Shown piece by piece: positions 30,401 to 45,400 of a stretch of 64,000 bases of DNA. The notes below the pieces were generated by a model, which saw only the letters and a program-made list of their open reading frames with translations, was not told the DNA's origin and searched no databases. Every line of letters begins with the position of its first letter. Position 1 is the stretch's first letter. This DNA comes from Tanytarsus gracilentus (taxonomy: Eukaryota; Arthropoda; Insecta; Diptera; Chironomidae): contig JAXRKN010000036.1 in NCBI GenBank assembly GCA_038502055.1, positions 2,604,001 to 2,668,000 on the forward strand. The letters run 5' to 3'. The translations under genes and the position numbers were made by a program.

Positions 30401-33400
30401 TTTCTAATGAAGAGAATTTTAATTACCGAAACCTTATGTTGAGAATATTTGAATTGGAATTAAGTAATAATTTTTCGAGAGCTACCACAAAGAGCATTGG
30501 ACTTGTATAAAATATCCTCAGCTATAACTCAGTATCCTCTTGTCGTAAATATTTATTACTCTCCTTAGTACTTTGTAGTTAGATGAAAGGCAAGGAGTGA
30601 AAACTATTTGAAACTTTAATTTTTTTAATTCCGTAACAAGTTTTTGGTCTGTTTGCATCGTGTCCATTCCTCGAATGGTTCTTAGCTCTTACACTTTATG
30701 GCAGTAATTGGGTAATGTGTTTCACATCATCATGCAGCAGCACTAAAAGTTCTTCATGCTCTAAATTCCTCTCCACCTCTCAGCTCCGATCCTACAAAAG
30801 ACAAGAAACATGGTGCGGCAATGTCTTTTGTATGGAAAACTATGACACTGATTAATCTCTGTCGTCGTTGTCGCGCTAAAATTATCTTCATTTACTTAAC
30901 TAAATTGTTTCTGTTTCATTCGCTCTAATGAAGACAGTTTGAGCTTGATGAAATAAAATGTTAAAGTGATTTTCACGTAAAAACAATCGAGAGTGAAATG
31001 GAAAAAAGGTTAAATAACCCGAAGGATGTTGTAACAAAATTTTTTGTGTTAATTTTCAAGGTTTCTTCATTACATAATTTTCATCTCGAAGCATAATGAA
31101 CAATTTATAAATGAAAAAACATAAAAGTGAAAAAGGAATTTCTCTCTGGATTAATAGTTGCGTGAATAAAGTCAGTGCAGAATGACTAAAAATATTTTGA
31201 GAGCAAAAACAAGGGTTTGGTTTTGCTAATGGAAAGGAAAAAGTTTTTACTTTTTGTGTAAAAAAATATAAAAATTCAGTGAAGAGTGAGAAAATACCGA
31301 AAAGTGAAAAATGGGTAATTCATCCTCGAGACGTGATAAAGGCCGAAAATGTCGCAGTCTTCCAAACTCGCCCGCTATCAAGCAAAGGTAAACGTGAGAC
31401 TTGAAAAATTCATTCCGCAGGGGGGTTGTTTGTGAATTATTGTGAACATTTGTTTGACACTGTCAAATGGGTGAACCTTGAAATATTAGAAAAGGTATAT
31501 AAATTTTAAAAAAAATTCGAAAAAAATTAGGTAAACTAAAAAAATTAAAGAAATGGATACATTATAGAATAAATATTTTTTAGGATTCGAACCTTTGATT
31601 AACAATTTTTTTAAAATTTTTATAAGTTTACTCTGAAGAGTAATTGACTGACTTGCTATTTAAAAAATTCTTAAATTTTAAAATAATCAAAAAAATCTAA
31701 TTAAACTCTCATGAATTTCAGTTTAACACATAATTAAGCTATTTTAAAAACAATAATTTTCCCATGCTGCATGTAATTAAAACTAAATCCCGGCGGTTAT
31801 AAATCACAATTTTCATTATTTTAATAGCAATTGCGAATGAGGTGCAATGGTCAATAAATTGCGCAAATAACGGCACATTACGATGACAAATTATGGGAAA
31901 TTATTATTAGATTGTGATTTATTGAACTTTCACTCAACTTGCGTTCGTTTCGCATCTCCCCCATGCTCACCTTCTGAAGTAGAAAAAAAACTAGTTATGT
32001 GTACCTGTGCATGTGATAAAATTGAGTTAGAAACTTGAAGCTATTTGAATTTTGCAAACTTATTGAAATTCTTCTTAATCCATTCTCCCCGTTGAGGTCG
32101 AAAATGAAATCATCTCTTAAAATATTTATGCGAACATCGACATGGAATTCGTGTACTTTATTTGAATGCAAAGCTATTTTATAAATTTAAGCATAGTTCA
32201 ACGAAAGCGAAATCTATGAGCACATACAAATCCGCATATGCATATCAGACTTAAATGGCTGACTCATAAATTATAAATGTTTGTTAATAACTGAAAACGA
32301 GAGAGAGAAGCCAGATTTAGCACACTCGAATGCAAATTGATTTATTTAACATATATCGGCTTCATCCATTGTTTCAATCGTGCAGCGAATAAAGAATTTG
32401 CAAATAAATTCTATTCTCGTTCGTTGTTGCCGGTCGCATTCGAGACTAATTGTTATGTTGTTGTGGTCTCTCTTATTGTGCATTTGACGGCGAAAAGATT
32501 TTGTTTAAAATTATTCAAAGCTTTAAATTGAAATTTTTGAGGCAAAAATATGCAATTTTTTGACCGTTAAGTTTTATAAAATTGTAATTAAATCTGAAGG
32601 AGTAAAAGCGCATTTTTTGTAAAAAAAACTCGTAAAAATCTCAAACAGAAATTATGAGATGGTAAAAATTGGGACAAAAAAATTAAAAGCTTTAATGTTT
32701 TGGAACTGATCCAAAAATAACTCAAATTAAATTTTAATAACTTTATGAGATCCCCATTAATTAACTCATAATCACTATCAAGCTTCTCTCTCTTCATGTC
32801 ACATCAAACATTTCCCCCGAAAGTTTAATTTTACTTCTCCATGAATCAATTAATTTTCGAAACATCATGCGTATGCATAATCAATGAGCTCAGATACGAG
32901 CTTGCTAATCCTATTAATTATTATTCCATGCTATTATTATGATCATTACGTGGGCACAATTATATTGACTATGTTGCCATGAGTGAGACAAATTCAGCAG
33001 AGATGAAAGTGGGATTAAATTTTTAATACCCTTCCACCAGAATAATTGCTACTGTTTTTGTTTTCGAGGTACAAGCAGCACATGCTGCCTCGAATTATTG
33101 AGTCGATTTCACAACATGTTTCCGTTCTCATATGTCTTTCGAAATGTATTTTAATACTGATTGAATTTCAATTTCTTCTTTGCAGACAATTACCCGTTTA
33201 TACGAAAACGGCAAATGGAGCTACAGCGATTCCCTTGCCAGCAACGGTTCTCGTTACGAGACGATGTCCGCCCGATAAAGTTAGACCCCTTCCACCCACA
33301 CCCAATCATCAATCATGTGAGTTTAAGAGTGCAATTTATTATTGAAAAAATTCCCCCTCAATATTTTGACAACATAAATCTTTTTCCCTCTGCTTTATAT

Positions 33401-36400
33401 TATTTCGTTCCACAGCAATCCCCAAAACAGCTTCGGGAAGTCCATCAAATGAAAGTAGTCGACCAAACAGTCCTCCCGATAGTAATGCCAAAAACGGAAT
33501 CAGGTAATAAAAAAATTCTCATTTAACGATTAATCAGGCGTGAAATTTTTTTTATTGTTTTCCGTTGAAAATTCGATTAAATGCAATTTTAATTTTTTTG
33601 ATAATCTCATTTACACTAAAGCTTCGGCATCTGCCAATTTTCTCTCTTATTTGTTTTAAACGATTAATTAAAAACTTTTATTCGTTCACGAATTTGCATA
33701 TTCTTCGAATATTTATTAAAAATTATTCAAATGGCAAACAGAAAATTGAATTTACAAATTTTAAAATGTTTTTTAAGCGAAACTTTTGAGTCATGAGAAA
33801 GGGGCGGAAAACTCTGTGAATAATAATTTAAATATTTTTCGTCTTTTAATTTTTAAAATTTCATAAGAAATAAAATTAATTTAAATTTTTTGTCCCAAGT
33901 TTCACACCCTCTCATAGATTCGAAAAAGCATGCAACAAGAAATTGAAAAGAGCTGTTGAAAGTTAATTATTTCAACACAGTGAGAGCGAGAGAGAGAATT
34001 GAAGAGATTTTCGCATAAAATTCTTGTCCCATCCATCCGGCGATAACTTAATTAAATATTCCAGACAGATCAGTTTAGTAGTCATCATCGGGCACTGCTT
34101 AATGTCGAAAGCTGTCGTGAATTTATACACACTCGATGTTTTTTTGTTGTTCCCTCTCGGCATCTCTCTTGCTCACCGTTGATGTCCATACAAAATTATG
34201 AGTCAACAGAGTTCCCTTGAGCACATGTTTGGCATGCAAATTTCTACCGGACATTTTTCGCTTACGAAAAAAAAAGTTGAACGTGTTTCATGTGTCATTT
34301 CCTTTGTGTTCACGCTTGATATAAAATTTATAGAAAAAAAAAGTTAATCGTATCAAACTTTTTTAATTTTAAACATGACTCTTTGATATATTTTACAGAG
34401 GTAGTAAAATCCCAAACTCACCGTACTCAACGCAGAATGGCACTTCACTCATAACAAATGGGATCCTTCAAGAGCAACAACAAACGCCCACAAAACAGTC
34501 GATGCTTGGCAAGTTGAAGATTTTCTCGAGCAAAGATAAATCAACGGAATGTCCAAAGACACAGTTATCAAAGCGCACAAGTAGCTCGAGCGGTTTCTCC
34601 TCGGCGCGCAGCGAACGAAGCGATTCAAGTTTGAGCCTCAATAACGAGACATCTTCGAACATTCCCACCTCGCAGTCATCGTCGAGTAATAAAAGTACAT
34701 CGACCAAAAAGTCAGACTCATCGACGAAGGTGACAACGAAAATTTCAAAAGTTCCCGCGCCGACAACGGTCAAGACGAAAGGCGACAAGCGCGATAAGAG
34801 TCAATTGAATAATAATAATAATAATCAAACGGCAGAGTGCAAAAACGATGGAGACATATCGCCCACGAAAGTGCACAAAATTCCGCAAGCCAAATTGCAA
34901 GTGCCAGTGGGCCGTAAATCTGCGGATTCGAAAACTGGTTTACAGCAGCAACAGGCCAAATCGATGCAATCACAGTCAGTTGGCACTGGCATTCCAAAGC
35001 CGATGGCCGCAATTAAAGGCACCACTAAGCAAATCCTCGAGGTATCAAGTGACGAGCAGTTTGATGTAATTAAAGTGGAAAGAGTGAGCGTATCAGTGGT
35101 GTCGTCGAATAATAATGACGCGTCCGTGCAAAAGACACAAATCGTAAATCCATTAAACGGCTCATTGCATAATCAATTACTGAATCAGACTAATAACAAC
35201 ACAATGTCTGCTGGTATAAACAACTCCATTGACTCGGTCGTCCATCGCTCGTCGAACGACCAGTCGAGCTTACATACGGACATTTATCAATTACAAACGA
35301 GCTCCCTGTCGAATCGTAAATTGGAAAATTTCAGTGATCCGTACAATGGAAATAAATTCGGGACGATGCCGACAAAGGTGAATGGCGTGCAAGCGTCATC
35401 GATAGCCACGACGATTATCGAGGAGGACAAGGAGGTCATGTCTGTCATGATGCCCATGCGACCACTAATGCGAGGAGGCTTTAACAATCACATGTCATCC
35501 CCGTCGAGATTAAATCGTGCCGCTGCGACCGGATATTATGATGAGAATGGACAAGGATATTCGAGTGATGGCGATTCATTTAGGAAAGCATCAATTCGAT
35601 ATTCGGACATTGAGAATGGTTATCTCTCCGAGGGACCGCATTTTTTGAGTCTCCTCCGTAACCGAACACAATTGCCATCGACGATTGCTGAAGAGCGGTG
35701 AGTTATTGAATTTTTGTTATCTTGCATTTTAAAATTCGAGTGTGGTCATTGGTGGATTTGAATTTTTAAATTCAAAAAATTCAAATGTCCACACATGGTG
35801 TTAAAGAGCGGGAGCGTGACTCGTCGTCAATTAAAGCGTAATTCAGAAAAATTATGCAAAAGTCAGCACGAAGTTTTAAAAAATAAACACAGAAATTGAA
35901 AGTTTGCATGCGCTAATAATTTTTATGCACGCTAAGCAAAATGCGCTGATATTCACTTTATCGTGACATAATTAGATTGGTTTCAAACTGTGCTTACATA
36001 CGATCTGCAAAGCTTAGTTTGTGCAGCATGTGATTCAAATCGATGTAAAATGATAAAAAAATGGAAATATTCTTGCATTTTCATCTCGGCGTGCACACAA
36101 ACATTAATCAAAATGAATGTTGATAGGAAAAAAATAAAAAAGTTTCATCAAATGTCGAATGTGAGGATTGTGAACTTTGCAGGACGGAAAAAAAGAGAAA
36201 TCAAAGCGATGACATAATTTTTATTTCTTAGGATTCGAACCTTTGAACATTAAATTTTTAATATCAATTTAAATTTTATCATTTTCAATTTTAGTTTTTT
36301 TGTTACTTATAAACCCTAATTTGGGTTAATTCCAATCAATTTAAATTATTAGCATTGAAATTTGTAATAACAATTAACATTTAAAAATTACTTCAATTTT

Positions 36401-39400
36401 TAAAAAATAAATTTTGAACAAATTTTAACCATGAAATAACAATTTTTCATCCCATTCTTATTTTGATCACAAACAAAAATGAAAGATCAAAATATTCCAC
36501 AAAAGCTGATTGAAAATGCATTGAAATTGTAATCCTCATCATTGCGATGAATTTTTGACAGATCCAATGAATAAAAAAGTTTTTCCTGCTCAAAAAGAGA
36601 ATTTACTCGAAATCCTTTTAATCTCGTCATTTTCTCATTGCAATGCAACTTTCATATCCTCGAATGTCCACAACATAAATCTTCAAAGCTCCGTAAATGA
36701 TAAAAAGGGTCATCCCATACTTTCGTGATGGACATCTCTCATGGAAAGCATTTAATTTATTTTCAATTACATGGGGATAAACCTTTCTTTCTCATGTGCT
36801 ACATGTACACAACACTTTGTGCAAACAATGCTAAAAATGTTCATGCTTCACGCAAAAATCGAGAGAAAATGTTGTTAACATCTTTGCATGCCACTTCACG
36901 TGCGTTCTTATAAATCTCATTGAATCGTCGCCCTTTAATATCGTTCGCACTTAATCTTTAAATTAAATTCAAGATGTGTTACATGCACGCATATATATGT
37001 GTGTGTGTTCTCAAATTAAGGCGATAAAGAAATGGAAAATGTCCTTAATCTTTTCCCACTTTCGGAAAAAATCATCATTTAATAGGATTTTTCTACTCAT
37101 ACATAGATTTGCAAGGGAAGATGATTTTTTGAATTTTTGAAGACATGAAAAATTTCTAATCAAATTTAATAAATTCAAAAAGTTCAAATTCATCATCCCT
37201 TGGATACATTTCGTTCAATGATCTTCGCTTGCTTTTTTCCGGTACGAGAGAGAGTGAAGAGGGAAAAGGCATCACGTGAAATTGACTCGACTGCCGCTCA
37301 TGGATGATGATGGGGAGATGTGTAATCTTATCTGTTTACTCACAAATCCCTCCTTCAAAGGAGCAGCATAAATTCATGCGTGTGTTTGAGGAAGCAAAAG
37401 AAAACACTTCCATTTCCGGCTCTGCCATAAATGCTTTTAAGCATTAAGCAGCAGTGACGCATTATACATCTCGAAGGGAAAGAAAATTCCTCTTCCATAA
37501 CTATCTGAAAACTTTTTTTCTTTTTCTCGCTCCCCAAATGCAAACACAACGATGACGATGAAACATTAAAATTGCCTGAAGATTGAAAAGTGACGAAGAA
37601 AATTTTTTCCAAAGGCCATCGAGTAAAATATGTGAAAATTTTTCGATAAAGAACGTGTGACAACGCTTTGCGGCTTGATGACATTGAAAATGGCTCTCAA
37701 AGAGAAAAATTCTTTTTGAAGTCGTAAAAAATTAATGTGTGGAATGAATGCATCAAATTTACGGGTTTTCTCGAGTCAGCAACAGGATAAATCAATAATT
37801 CGTGGTTATACGAATCGAGATGAGAGTCGTAAAAGTAAATTTTATCAGATTTACGAACTCTTCCTTCATTCGCAGCCATTTGGTTTTATTGAAAAATAAT
37901 AAAGTGAAATTTTCGATGAAATTCCTTATTGGAAGGATTAGCAAGGGAGGGTGACATTTTTTTAAATTTTACAATTTAGACAAATTTTTAATTAGTTGGC
38001 AAATTTTAATTTTCAATTTTAAGAATTGGATTTTAGTGTCAAAATTTACCATCCCTTGTGCTTGCAACAAATTTTCAAATAAAAAGGCTTTAACCATAAA
38101 AATCCTTAAATATATTTTTAAGATTAAAGCGATGAAATTTATTTCACTACCAAAATGATTGCAAACACATCCAATTTCTATGATTTAAATGTTCTCGTTG
38201 ATAAAATCATCGAAGAAAAATTTCCTTAAAAAAACTTCTCCTTAATATCACAAGATGATGATGATACTCACTTAAGAGGGTGAGAGCAGAGTAAACAAAA
38301 TTTCTTTTAAAAGTCATAAAAAAATTTTTGCCTTAAAAATGGAAGATGCCTAATCGGTGTGGCAGAGAAGAAACATCTGAGGAAGTTCATTGTAATAGAA
38401 AATTGAATTGACAAAATTTATGTATTTTTTTGGCTCGATGTAGGGAAGAGAGAGAGTTATCTTCGTCCATAATGTTGAATTATAGAAGTTATAAAATATA
38501 TGAATCAGCTCCCCTTCTTCATGTGTCTCTCTCTGGGGCTCGATATGAAATTTATGACACATTTTACAGGCAACACACTTTTCTATAAATTCACGCACAG
38601 TCAAACGGTATGGAAATAACAAGAGGAGAAACTTGTTTCTAAAAAAAGAAGAAATTTGCAAATTTATGGATTTCTTTGGCTCTCTTTCGATACGATGAAA
38701 GAGAACTGACGTTACATACACACTCGCATAAAAATATGGTATGAATAAATATTTGAATCAGGCCATGATGACGATGGTGAGCACTTCTACATAATATTCA
38801 CATGAATCATTGAAGTCACAAATGGAAGGGAAAAAATGGAGGCACTCACGCAGGCAGTTATGGGATTTAGAATCGAATTTGATCGGCATAAAAGCACTTG
38901 ACAAAGCCTTCAACATATATTCAGGCTTCGTGTAACACAAATCGCTCTCAATAGACTTCAACAAGCGTTTTAACATCAACTCAAGTGTAACGCGAGAAAT
39001 TTCTTTTCAACCTTTATGCATGTCAATGATGAATGTGTTTGTTATGCCTTTTCCATCAAATTTGCAATTCAAAAGAGATTTTTTTTATAAACATACATTA
39101 ACGGTTCCTTTTGTGCTGATTTTCGCTAAAAACCCACTTTTTCAAAAGTGCTTCGTCGTGCACAAAACAAAACCTATAATGAATTTTTCCTTTTCATCAT
39201 TTGCATCCCTTTCAGCTGTTTATTTACATCCTCAGCTCCCCTTTTACATTTCTCACTATACTTCCATATTTATGATTATGCATAATTGATGACGCCGAAT
39301 GTTTCACGAGAGGGCGAGAAAAGAGTTTCTATTTCATCAACAATGATGCAGCACATGTTTTTCAATCTAAGAGGCTCACTTAAAACCCTCAACAGAGACC

Positions 39401-42400
39401 ACGTTTAATCTTGAGTTGAGGAGCGGAATTCCGACACACAAGCATCATTCAAATTCATCTTAGGGATAACACATTTTTTAAAAAAAGGAATAAAGTGGGA
39501 TGAAAAAGTGAGAAAATTGGCAAAAACTAAATTTTTTGTTTAAATTTTTAAAATTCAAAAAATTAAAAATCAGAAAAACTTTTTGACCAATTTTTTTAAA
39601 AGTTCACAACATTTTTTTTGCCACCCCACTTAATCTCACAGTTCACTTTTAATTTTCTCTTTCCAATTCTTTTTTTGGCTGAAAATTAAATTCTCCTTTT
39701 AGATAAAGTTTTTCCCTTTATTTAACTCCAGTCGGGATAAAGACGGAGAAAATTTTCCTTTTATCCTTTTTCCCTCACTCTGACTATGAACATCCGAATT
39801 TGAGAGATATTTATTGGCATCGAGATCAAGCAAGAAGTTTTAAGGTTCATAAGGAAAAGTTTATTGCCCACACATATACTTTCACACACATTTCCGTAAA
39901 ACTTCATTCGGCAAAAGGAATTTTAATAATCTTTTTTTTTGTGTTGCGTTGAGAGAAGGAAGGAAGTAAAGTTTTAAATTAAATTCTCATACAAAATAAA
40001 GCGGAACCTTGAAGAAGTTCTGTTGTGGATGAGAAAGTTTTTGTTTATGAAAATTGGATTATGGCTGTGGTGTTTCCACTCTCATTCCGGAATCGTGTCA
40101 TCAACTTTTATAGAGAGTTAAATTTATAAATATGAAGATGACTTTTAATTGAGAGAAAAATTTCTCGCAAGAAAATGAAAAAATATTAAATTTATGCAAA
40201 TTTCCGATAAGAAACGAAAAGAAGCGCCTGCAGCTTGCGTTGATTTCTGTTTGAGAAAAGCAAAAGAGCAATTTAATTTGTGAAAATCTTTTAAGTGAAG
40301 CGTTGCGTGGAATAAAAATTAAAACTTTTCCTCTCGCAATTTTCTTCTCCCTAAACATCGAGAGAAAAACTTTTATCGCATCTTAAAAAATTTCCATCTC
40401 ACTTTTGAATTTTAAATTAAAACCGAATTATCAAATTTCTGGAATTCTTTTAATATTTTTATGGGTTCGAAATGAAATTTTCACCCCTCGAAATTCAACC
40501 GGTAGCATTCCGATACGTCTGCAATATCATATTTCAAAATCGATTAGTGATAAATTTTGTTGTGACTTTGTGCCAGATGTTGCGAGGGCGGCCATTTGAG
40601 AGTTTAAATTTTTCAAATTTATTACATTCGAAAAATATTTTAACAAAATTTTAAAACGTGTTAAAAAGCGCGGGAAATTTAAAACTTTAAATATCTCATG
40701 TTGATTAATTAAATTTGCACTCTCTCGCTGTGTCGCAAATAAAACGTTTAAAGTCGCTGATGAAATTACAAATTAACGAGATTTAGTATAATTTCACGGG
40801 ATGAATTTTCCTCAAAAATTCAGACATTTTCAATTTAAAATCCCTCGCATTTTTCATCCACCCTCCGAATGTACATCAAAGAGACATTTTTACCATCAAG
40901 AAATTCTCCGCTTCCGCTTTCCATCAATTTAAAAGTGCACAATAAATTTTATCGCCCAACGCATCAACGCTGTCCTCATTCTCAATTGCCTCTCCCCACA
41001 CCCGGCCACCTTTAAATACAATTTAAATTAATGAAAGTTGTCATGTTTATAGTCGACAAATGGGGAGAGCATCCCGAAAGATATTCTAGGCATAAAATTG
41101 GAGTTATGCTCCCCACTTTCCATTCGCAAACAAACAAATAATGATGATTTTAATCAAGATGGGCGACCGCTTTTACGAAATAAAGTCAAAGTAGATGGAA
41201 ATTGGGGAGCATCAAGACTGGGTCACACACACAAGTGATACATAAGCATAAATATTGACTTTTTTCACGAGCCATTAAACATTTCTCTCATTTAAAGCTT
41301 CCGCTCTTTCGATATATTTTCGACACTGGCACTGTTCATGAAAATGCGGATTGTGATCATAAAAAAAAGTGTCGACGTTAAAAGCGGAAAAAAAGGTGGA
41401 AAAGACAAAAGTCACTTTTAATTTGACAGCGATAACAGGTCGTCTTCGGAATGCTGCTGCTCCCCGCTTTCACGGTTCATGTAGAAAATCTTTTTGAGCT
41501 AAAATCGAGCGATTTTGTACGTTGCAGGATATTTTAGAGCTCTTTTGGGGGGCATGAGAAACTCGGTATGAAAACTCATTTGCTACTCGAGTAAACACAT
41601 ATTTCTCTAAATTTATAAAGGTTAAGAGAACATTTCGTGTTAATTTTTAGAGCAGAAATTGTTAAAATTCTCGAAAATGAGTTTTAATTTAGAAGTGAGA
41701 GAAATTGAGATTTTCTATGTCGAGAGCTTTGGGGACATGCTGACAGTCACATAAATTTTAAACGGCAACGCATGCACAATTTTGTGAAATGATTTTACGA
41801 GAATGAATGGACAAATTTTAAATATCGAAAATTAAAGTATTTAAATTTTAATAAGTGATTGTGGATTAAATTTAAATCCAAGATTCGATTGTCGGATTAA
41901 AATTTAATCCTTCAACCTTTAATAGGATTAAAATTAATTTAATTAATTCCAGTGAATGATTTATTTTTGTTATTTTTTATTTTATAATTTTTTCACGTCT
42001 TTTGTGTTAAGGCACTAAAAAATCACAAAAACTCCTTAAATGTTTATTTCTCTCTTCCTCTTTTGTGCCAAATTTCCTTCATTAATTTTATCGCACATGT
42101 GATTGTGAAAGGAAATGAAACAAGAAGATTAAAAATGTGTGATATTTCAACTTCTTTTGACTCTTTTGTGAGAAAAACATGTCCCCAACTCCAAAAAAAT
42201 CCCGTAAAAGGGGAGAAACAATCTAATAAAGTTCGTTGTTTTCCTCTTTTTTATGCCTCTCGGAGCAAAAACATCTCGTTTTTGTTATATTACAAGCACA
42301 CAAAAAAACGAGAGTAAGAATTAAAGCCTTGAGGGCATCATCTGATGCAGTGTGTACAAAAAGTATGCTTGCGATATTTCGACACACACAAAAAAGGGGA

Positions 42401-45400
42401 AAAAGTATCAACATAAATTAAATTTGAAATAAAGTTTAAACAGCTTTTATCGAAAATAGGATTTTTCTCACACCGAAAACATTTTGCTGCAATTTTTTGC
42501 TGAACCATGAATTTTTTTGAGGACGACATGATAGGCATTTATTTTTAGCAATTTAACTCCCTCAATTTAGAGTTAGATCACACTCATTTGACAATCCTCA
42601 GGATCATTCGGATGAATTTATCTTCAATGCCGAGAGTCTCATAAATATTTAAATTGTTGTTACTTTTATGATGGCATTTTGTGTGTTCGTGAGAGACTCG
42701 AGCGATGTTCGAGAGGCCAGGAAAAGGGGGAATTCGTTGTTGTAGCAAATATTGCGGTTTCACGCAGAACAATATACACAGAAAAGTTGTGTGTTTATCT
42801 TCGTTGTGACACCCACCCTCACTTCCATCTGTGTCTATCTTAAACCATTATTTTATTCCTTCCGGGCTAGGTATACAAATTTGAAAAAGGGACATTTTTA
42901 ATTCACTTCAAACTTTTCTGTATTTAAAGACAAAAAACTTAATTTTAAAAATTGAGAAAAATTATTTTTTTAACTCATCGATGATTTAATAATTTCAAAA
43001 ATAAGGTGAGAAGAAAATTTAATTTCAACTTCATCTACTCTCCTCCGACTGTTGGAGAAACACGAGGAGATTAAGAAAATCTCATTATCTTACAAATTGA
43101 AACAACAATGGGAGAAAGCAAGCAAAACCAGATCCTTCAATAAAAGCGTTTAACCAGAAATTAAATTAATTTGCGAAAATCTTTTGCGGCCCAAAAGAGA
43201 GAAGTCAAAGGAAAAGACGCTGCGAGTCTAACCCGCACTTGCTTTCTATTTTATTATGCCATCCGTGTCGTAAAAGAGAATCTTTAAGATTTTCCATCTA
43301 TGTGCGGATGGATATGTAAATTTATGCCTTTTTATGATGAAAATTAAATTTAATTCAACAGCATAAAGGAAACACGATTATGGATGTGACTTTGTGCGTT
43401 TTTGTCGCCTTTTCTCTTTTCATCTTGACTGTGGAAAATGATAAATTTCAAATTTTCCTTTTAACGAGATATTTATGGGGGAAAATTAAGTGAGCGGGGA
43501 ATGACGAAAAAGTAGAAAGATGATTTAAAAAAGTTTTTTTATGCATTTTAGTACATAAAAAATTTCTATTAATATTTTAATAAAATTTTTATGTTTCTGG
43601 TATTTTATTACGTAAAAAATAAAATTGAAATTTTCTCGAAACTATTTTTCAATTTTATAGAAAATCAATCAAAAAATTCATAAATCTGATTTTATGCGAT
43701 AAATTTTGATAGTCGAACAAAAAATGTTGAAAAGCTCAAAAACTTCACCACAAACTCTCTCGATTCATTTTAAGTTCTCATATTTTTCTCTCTCACATCA
43801 ACTTCCATAAAAACATCTGATTTTTCCACTCACCACGTTCCAAACTCAACACATCTCTTTCTTTCTCTCACAAACGTGACTCATTTCATGGAAACTTCCC
43901 ACACTGGAAACTTGTTTCACATTCAATTTGAGTGCAGAAAATTGGGGTTGGTTTTCATTCGATTTCACTTTTTCCGCACCGACATCATGGAAGTATCTTT
44001 TGCCGTGCGAATTATTTTCTTCTTTTTGTTTAATTTCTCTAGTTTTTAAGTCGATAGTGATGCTAAAAAATAAATTTACGGACCAATAAAGGTGCATTGA
44101 TGTCTATAAAGTTAAACGGTTGTTCTCGCGTTGTGAAAATCGCGAGTTTTTTAAGTGAGACTGTAGTGCATGATTTAAAGAGAGAAAAATATTTTTTTAC
44201 ACAGCCGGAATCGAAATAATTTTTTTTCTCGAACAGAAAGAAAGATTAAAGTCGTAAAAATTTTCTTCGCATAGCTTCAGAAACTCAAATTGTTGTTGGA
44301 AAATTATCGAATTTTCCCTTTTTGCGATTTCTTTCTTGTTCTTCTTTCGGCGCAAAATACAAAAACTCATATAAGGAAAACTAAAATTGTTTGTGTAATA
44401 AATATTCATTAATGAATCATCCCTTTTACAACTGGCGACTACTTAAACAGTTTTATATTTTCTTTGCCAGAACTCATTTCCTCTCGACCCCATAAAGCAG
44501 TTCTTGTGCATGGTGAAACAGTGTGAAACAGTGAACGAGGGGAGCGAGAGAATTTGACACCAAATTATGTATTTTAATTAATGTGTATAACCACTAAAAT
44601 TTATAGCTTTAAATTTGCGTTAGACCGCGAAACTCGCTACCGCAAAAATGAAGTGGCAGCAGTAAGAATTAATGTTTTTGCGTCATGTAATGACCAGGCT
44701 TATTAATAGAATGCTAGTTGCTTGTTAAATAGTTGCCTCATACACCAAAAAGTGGCCCATTTGTGTAACCGGACAATAATAATGGAAAAAATTTCATAAT
44801 TGCTCCTCAGTGTCTGTGAAAAATGTGTGTATGCATGAGAGTGATGTTCAACAAGCCTAAAATAATATAAATTATCGAACATAAATCGATAAACGATGAA
44901 AGTAGTGTCGATGAGAAAATAAATGACATATTACGCGTCACAAATATGCTTCGTTGAATATTGATGAGTTTTTAATTATAAAGTGAGTAGATGTGAGAAA
45001 AAAGTAATAATTTTATGCTCGCTAATGAGAAGAAAATATTTGCAAGAAGTGGAAATTTGAGAGTTTTTTATAAATTTAATTCTAAGATTATAAATTTGAA
45101 AAAAATTCCATCCTTTGCCAAAATTTATTGAAATTTCTTCCATCTGCTTCGTTCACCTCCACAACAATGCTAAACTGTGGGTGTCGATGATTATTAAAAA
45201 TCCTCTTAAAGTTTGTCGACTATCTGCAGCATCGCACACGAATATCGATTAGACATTATGTTCGGAATTTGAATTTCAAATGGGACTTACACACATACAC
45301 AAAAATTCCTTTCTACTCAGGCGTGAAATTATTCGCATACTGTCCCTAAAGAAGAAAAAATGCAATTAAAATCCTTTTTTCGCAAACAATTTTCTATTTT

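Larger units (their letters stand above)
21538..31310. other. intron after the CH exons, up to the alternative first exon
   Basis: No supported exon. ORFs of 60-94 codons (for example 27356-27640 and 29465-29707) show no domain or splice logic. Holds the TACTCA cluster, hairpin units (22950-23061, 28591-28683), a B-box-like motif (23936-23947) and a (TG)9 run (27973-27990). The promoter of the alternative first exon should lie just left of 31311; AAGTCAGTGC near 31170 resembles an insect initiator, but this is weak. Confidence 0.6.

Noticed and set aside
34468..34788. 106-codon minus-strand ORF
   Set aside because: Shadow of the Ser-rich plus-strand sickie exon.
38350..38721. 123-codon minus-strand ORF
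   Set aside because: Low-information sequence in a large intron, with no motif or partner exon.
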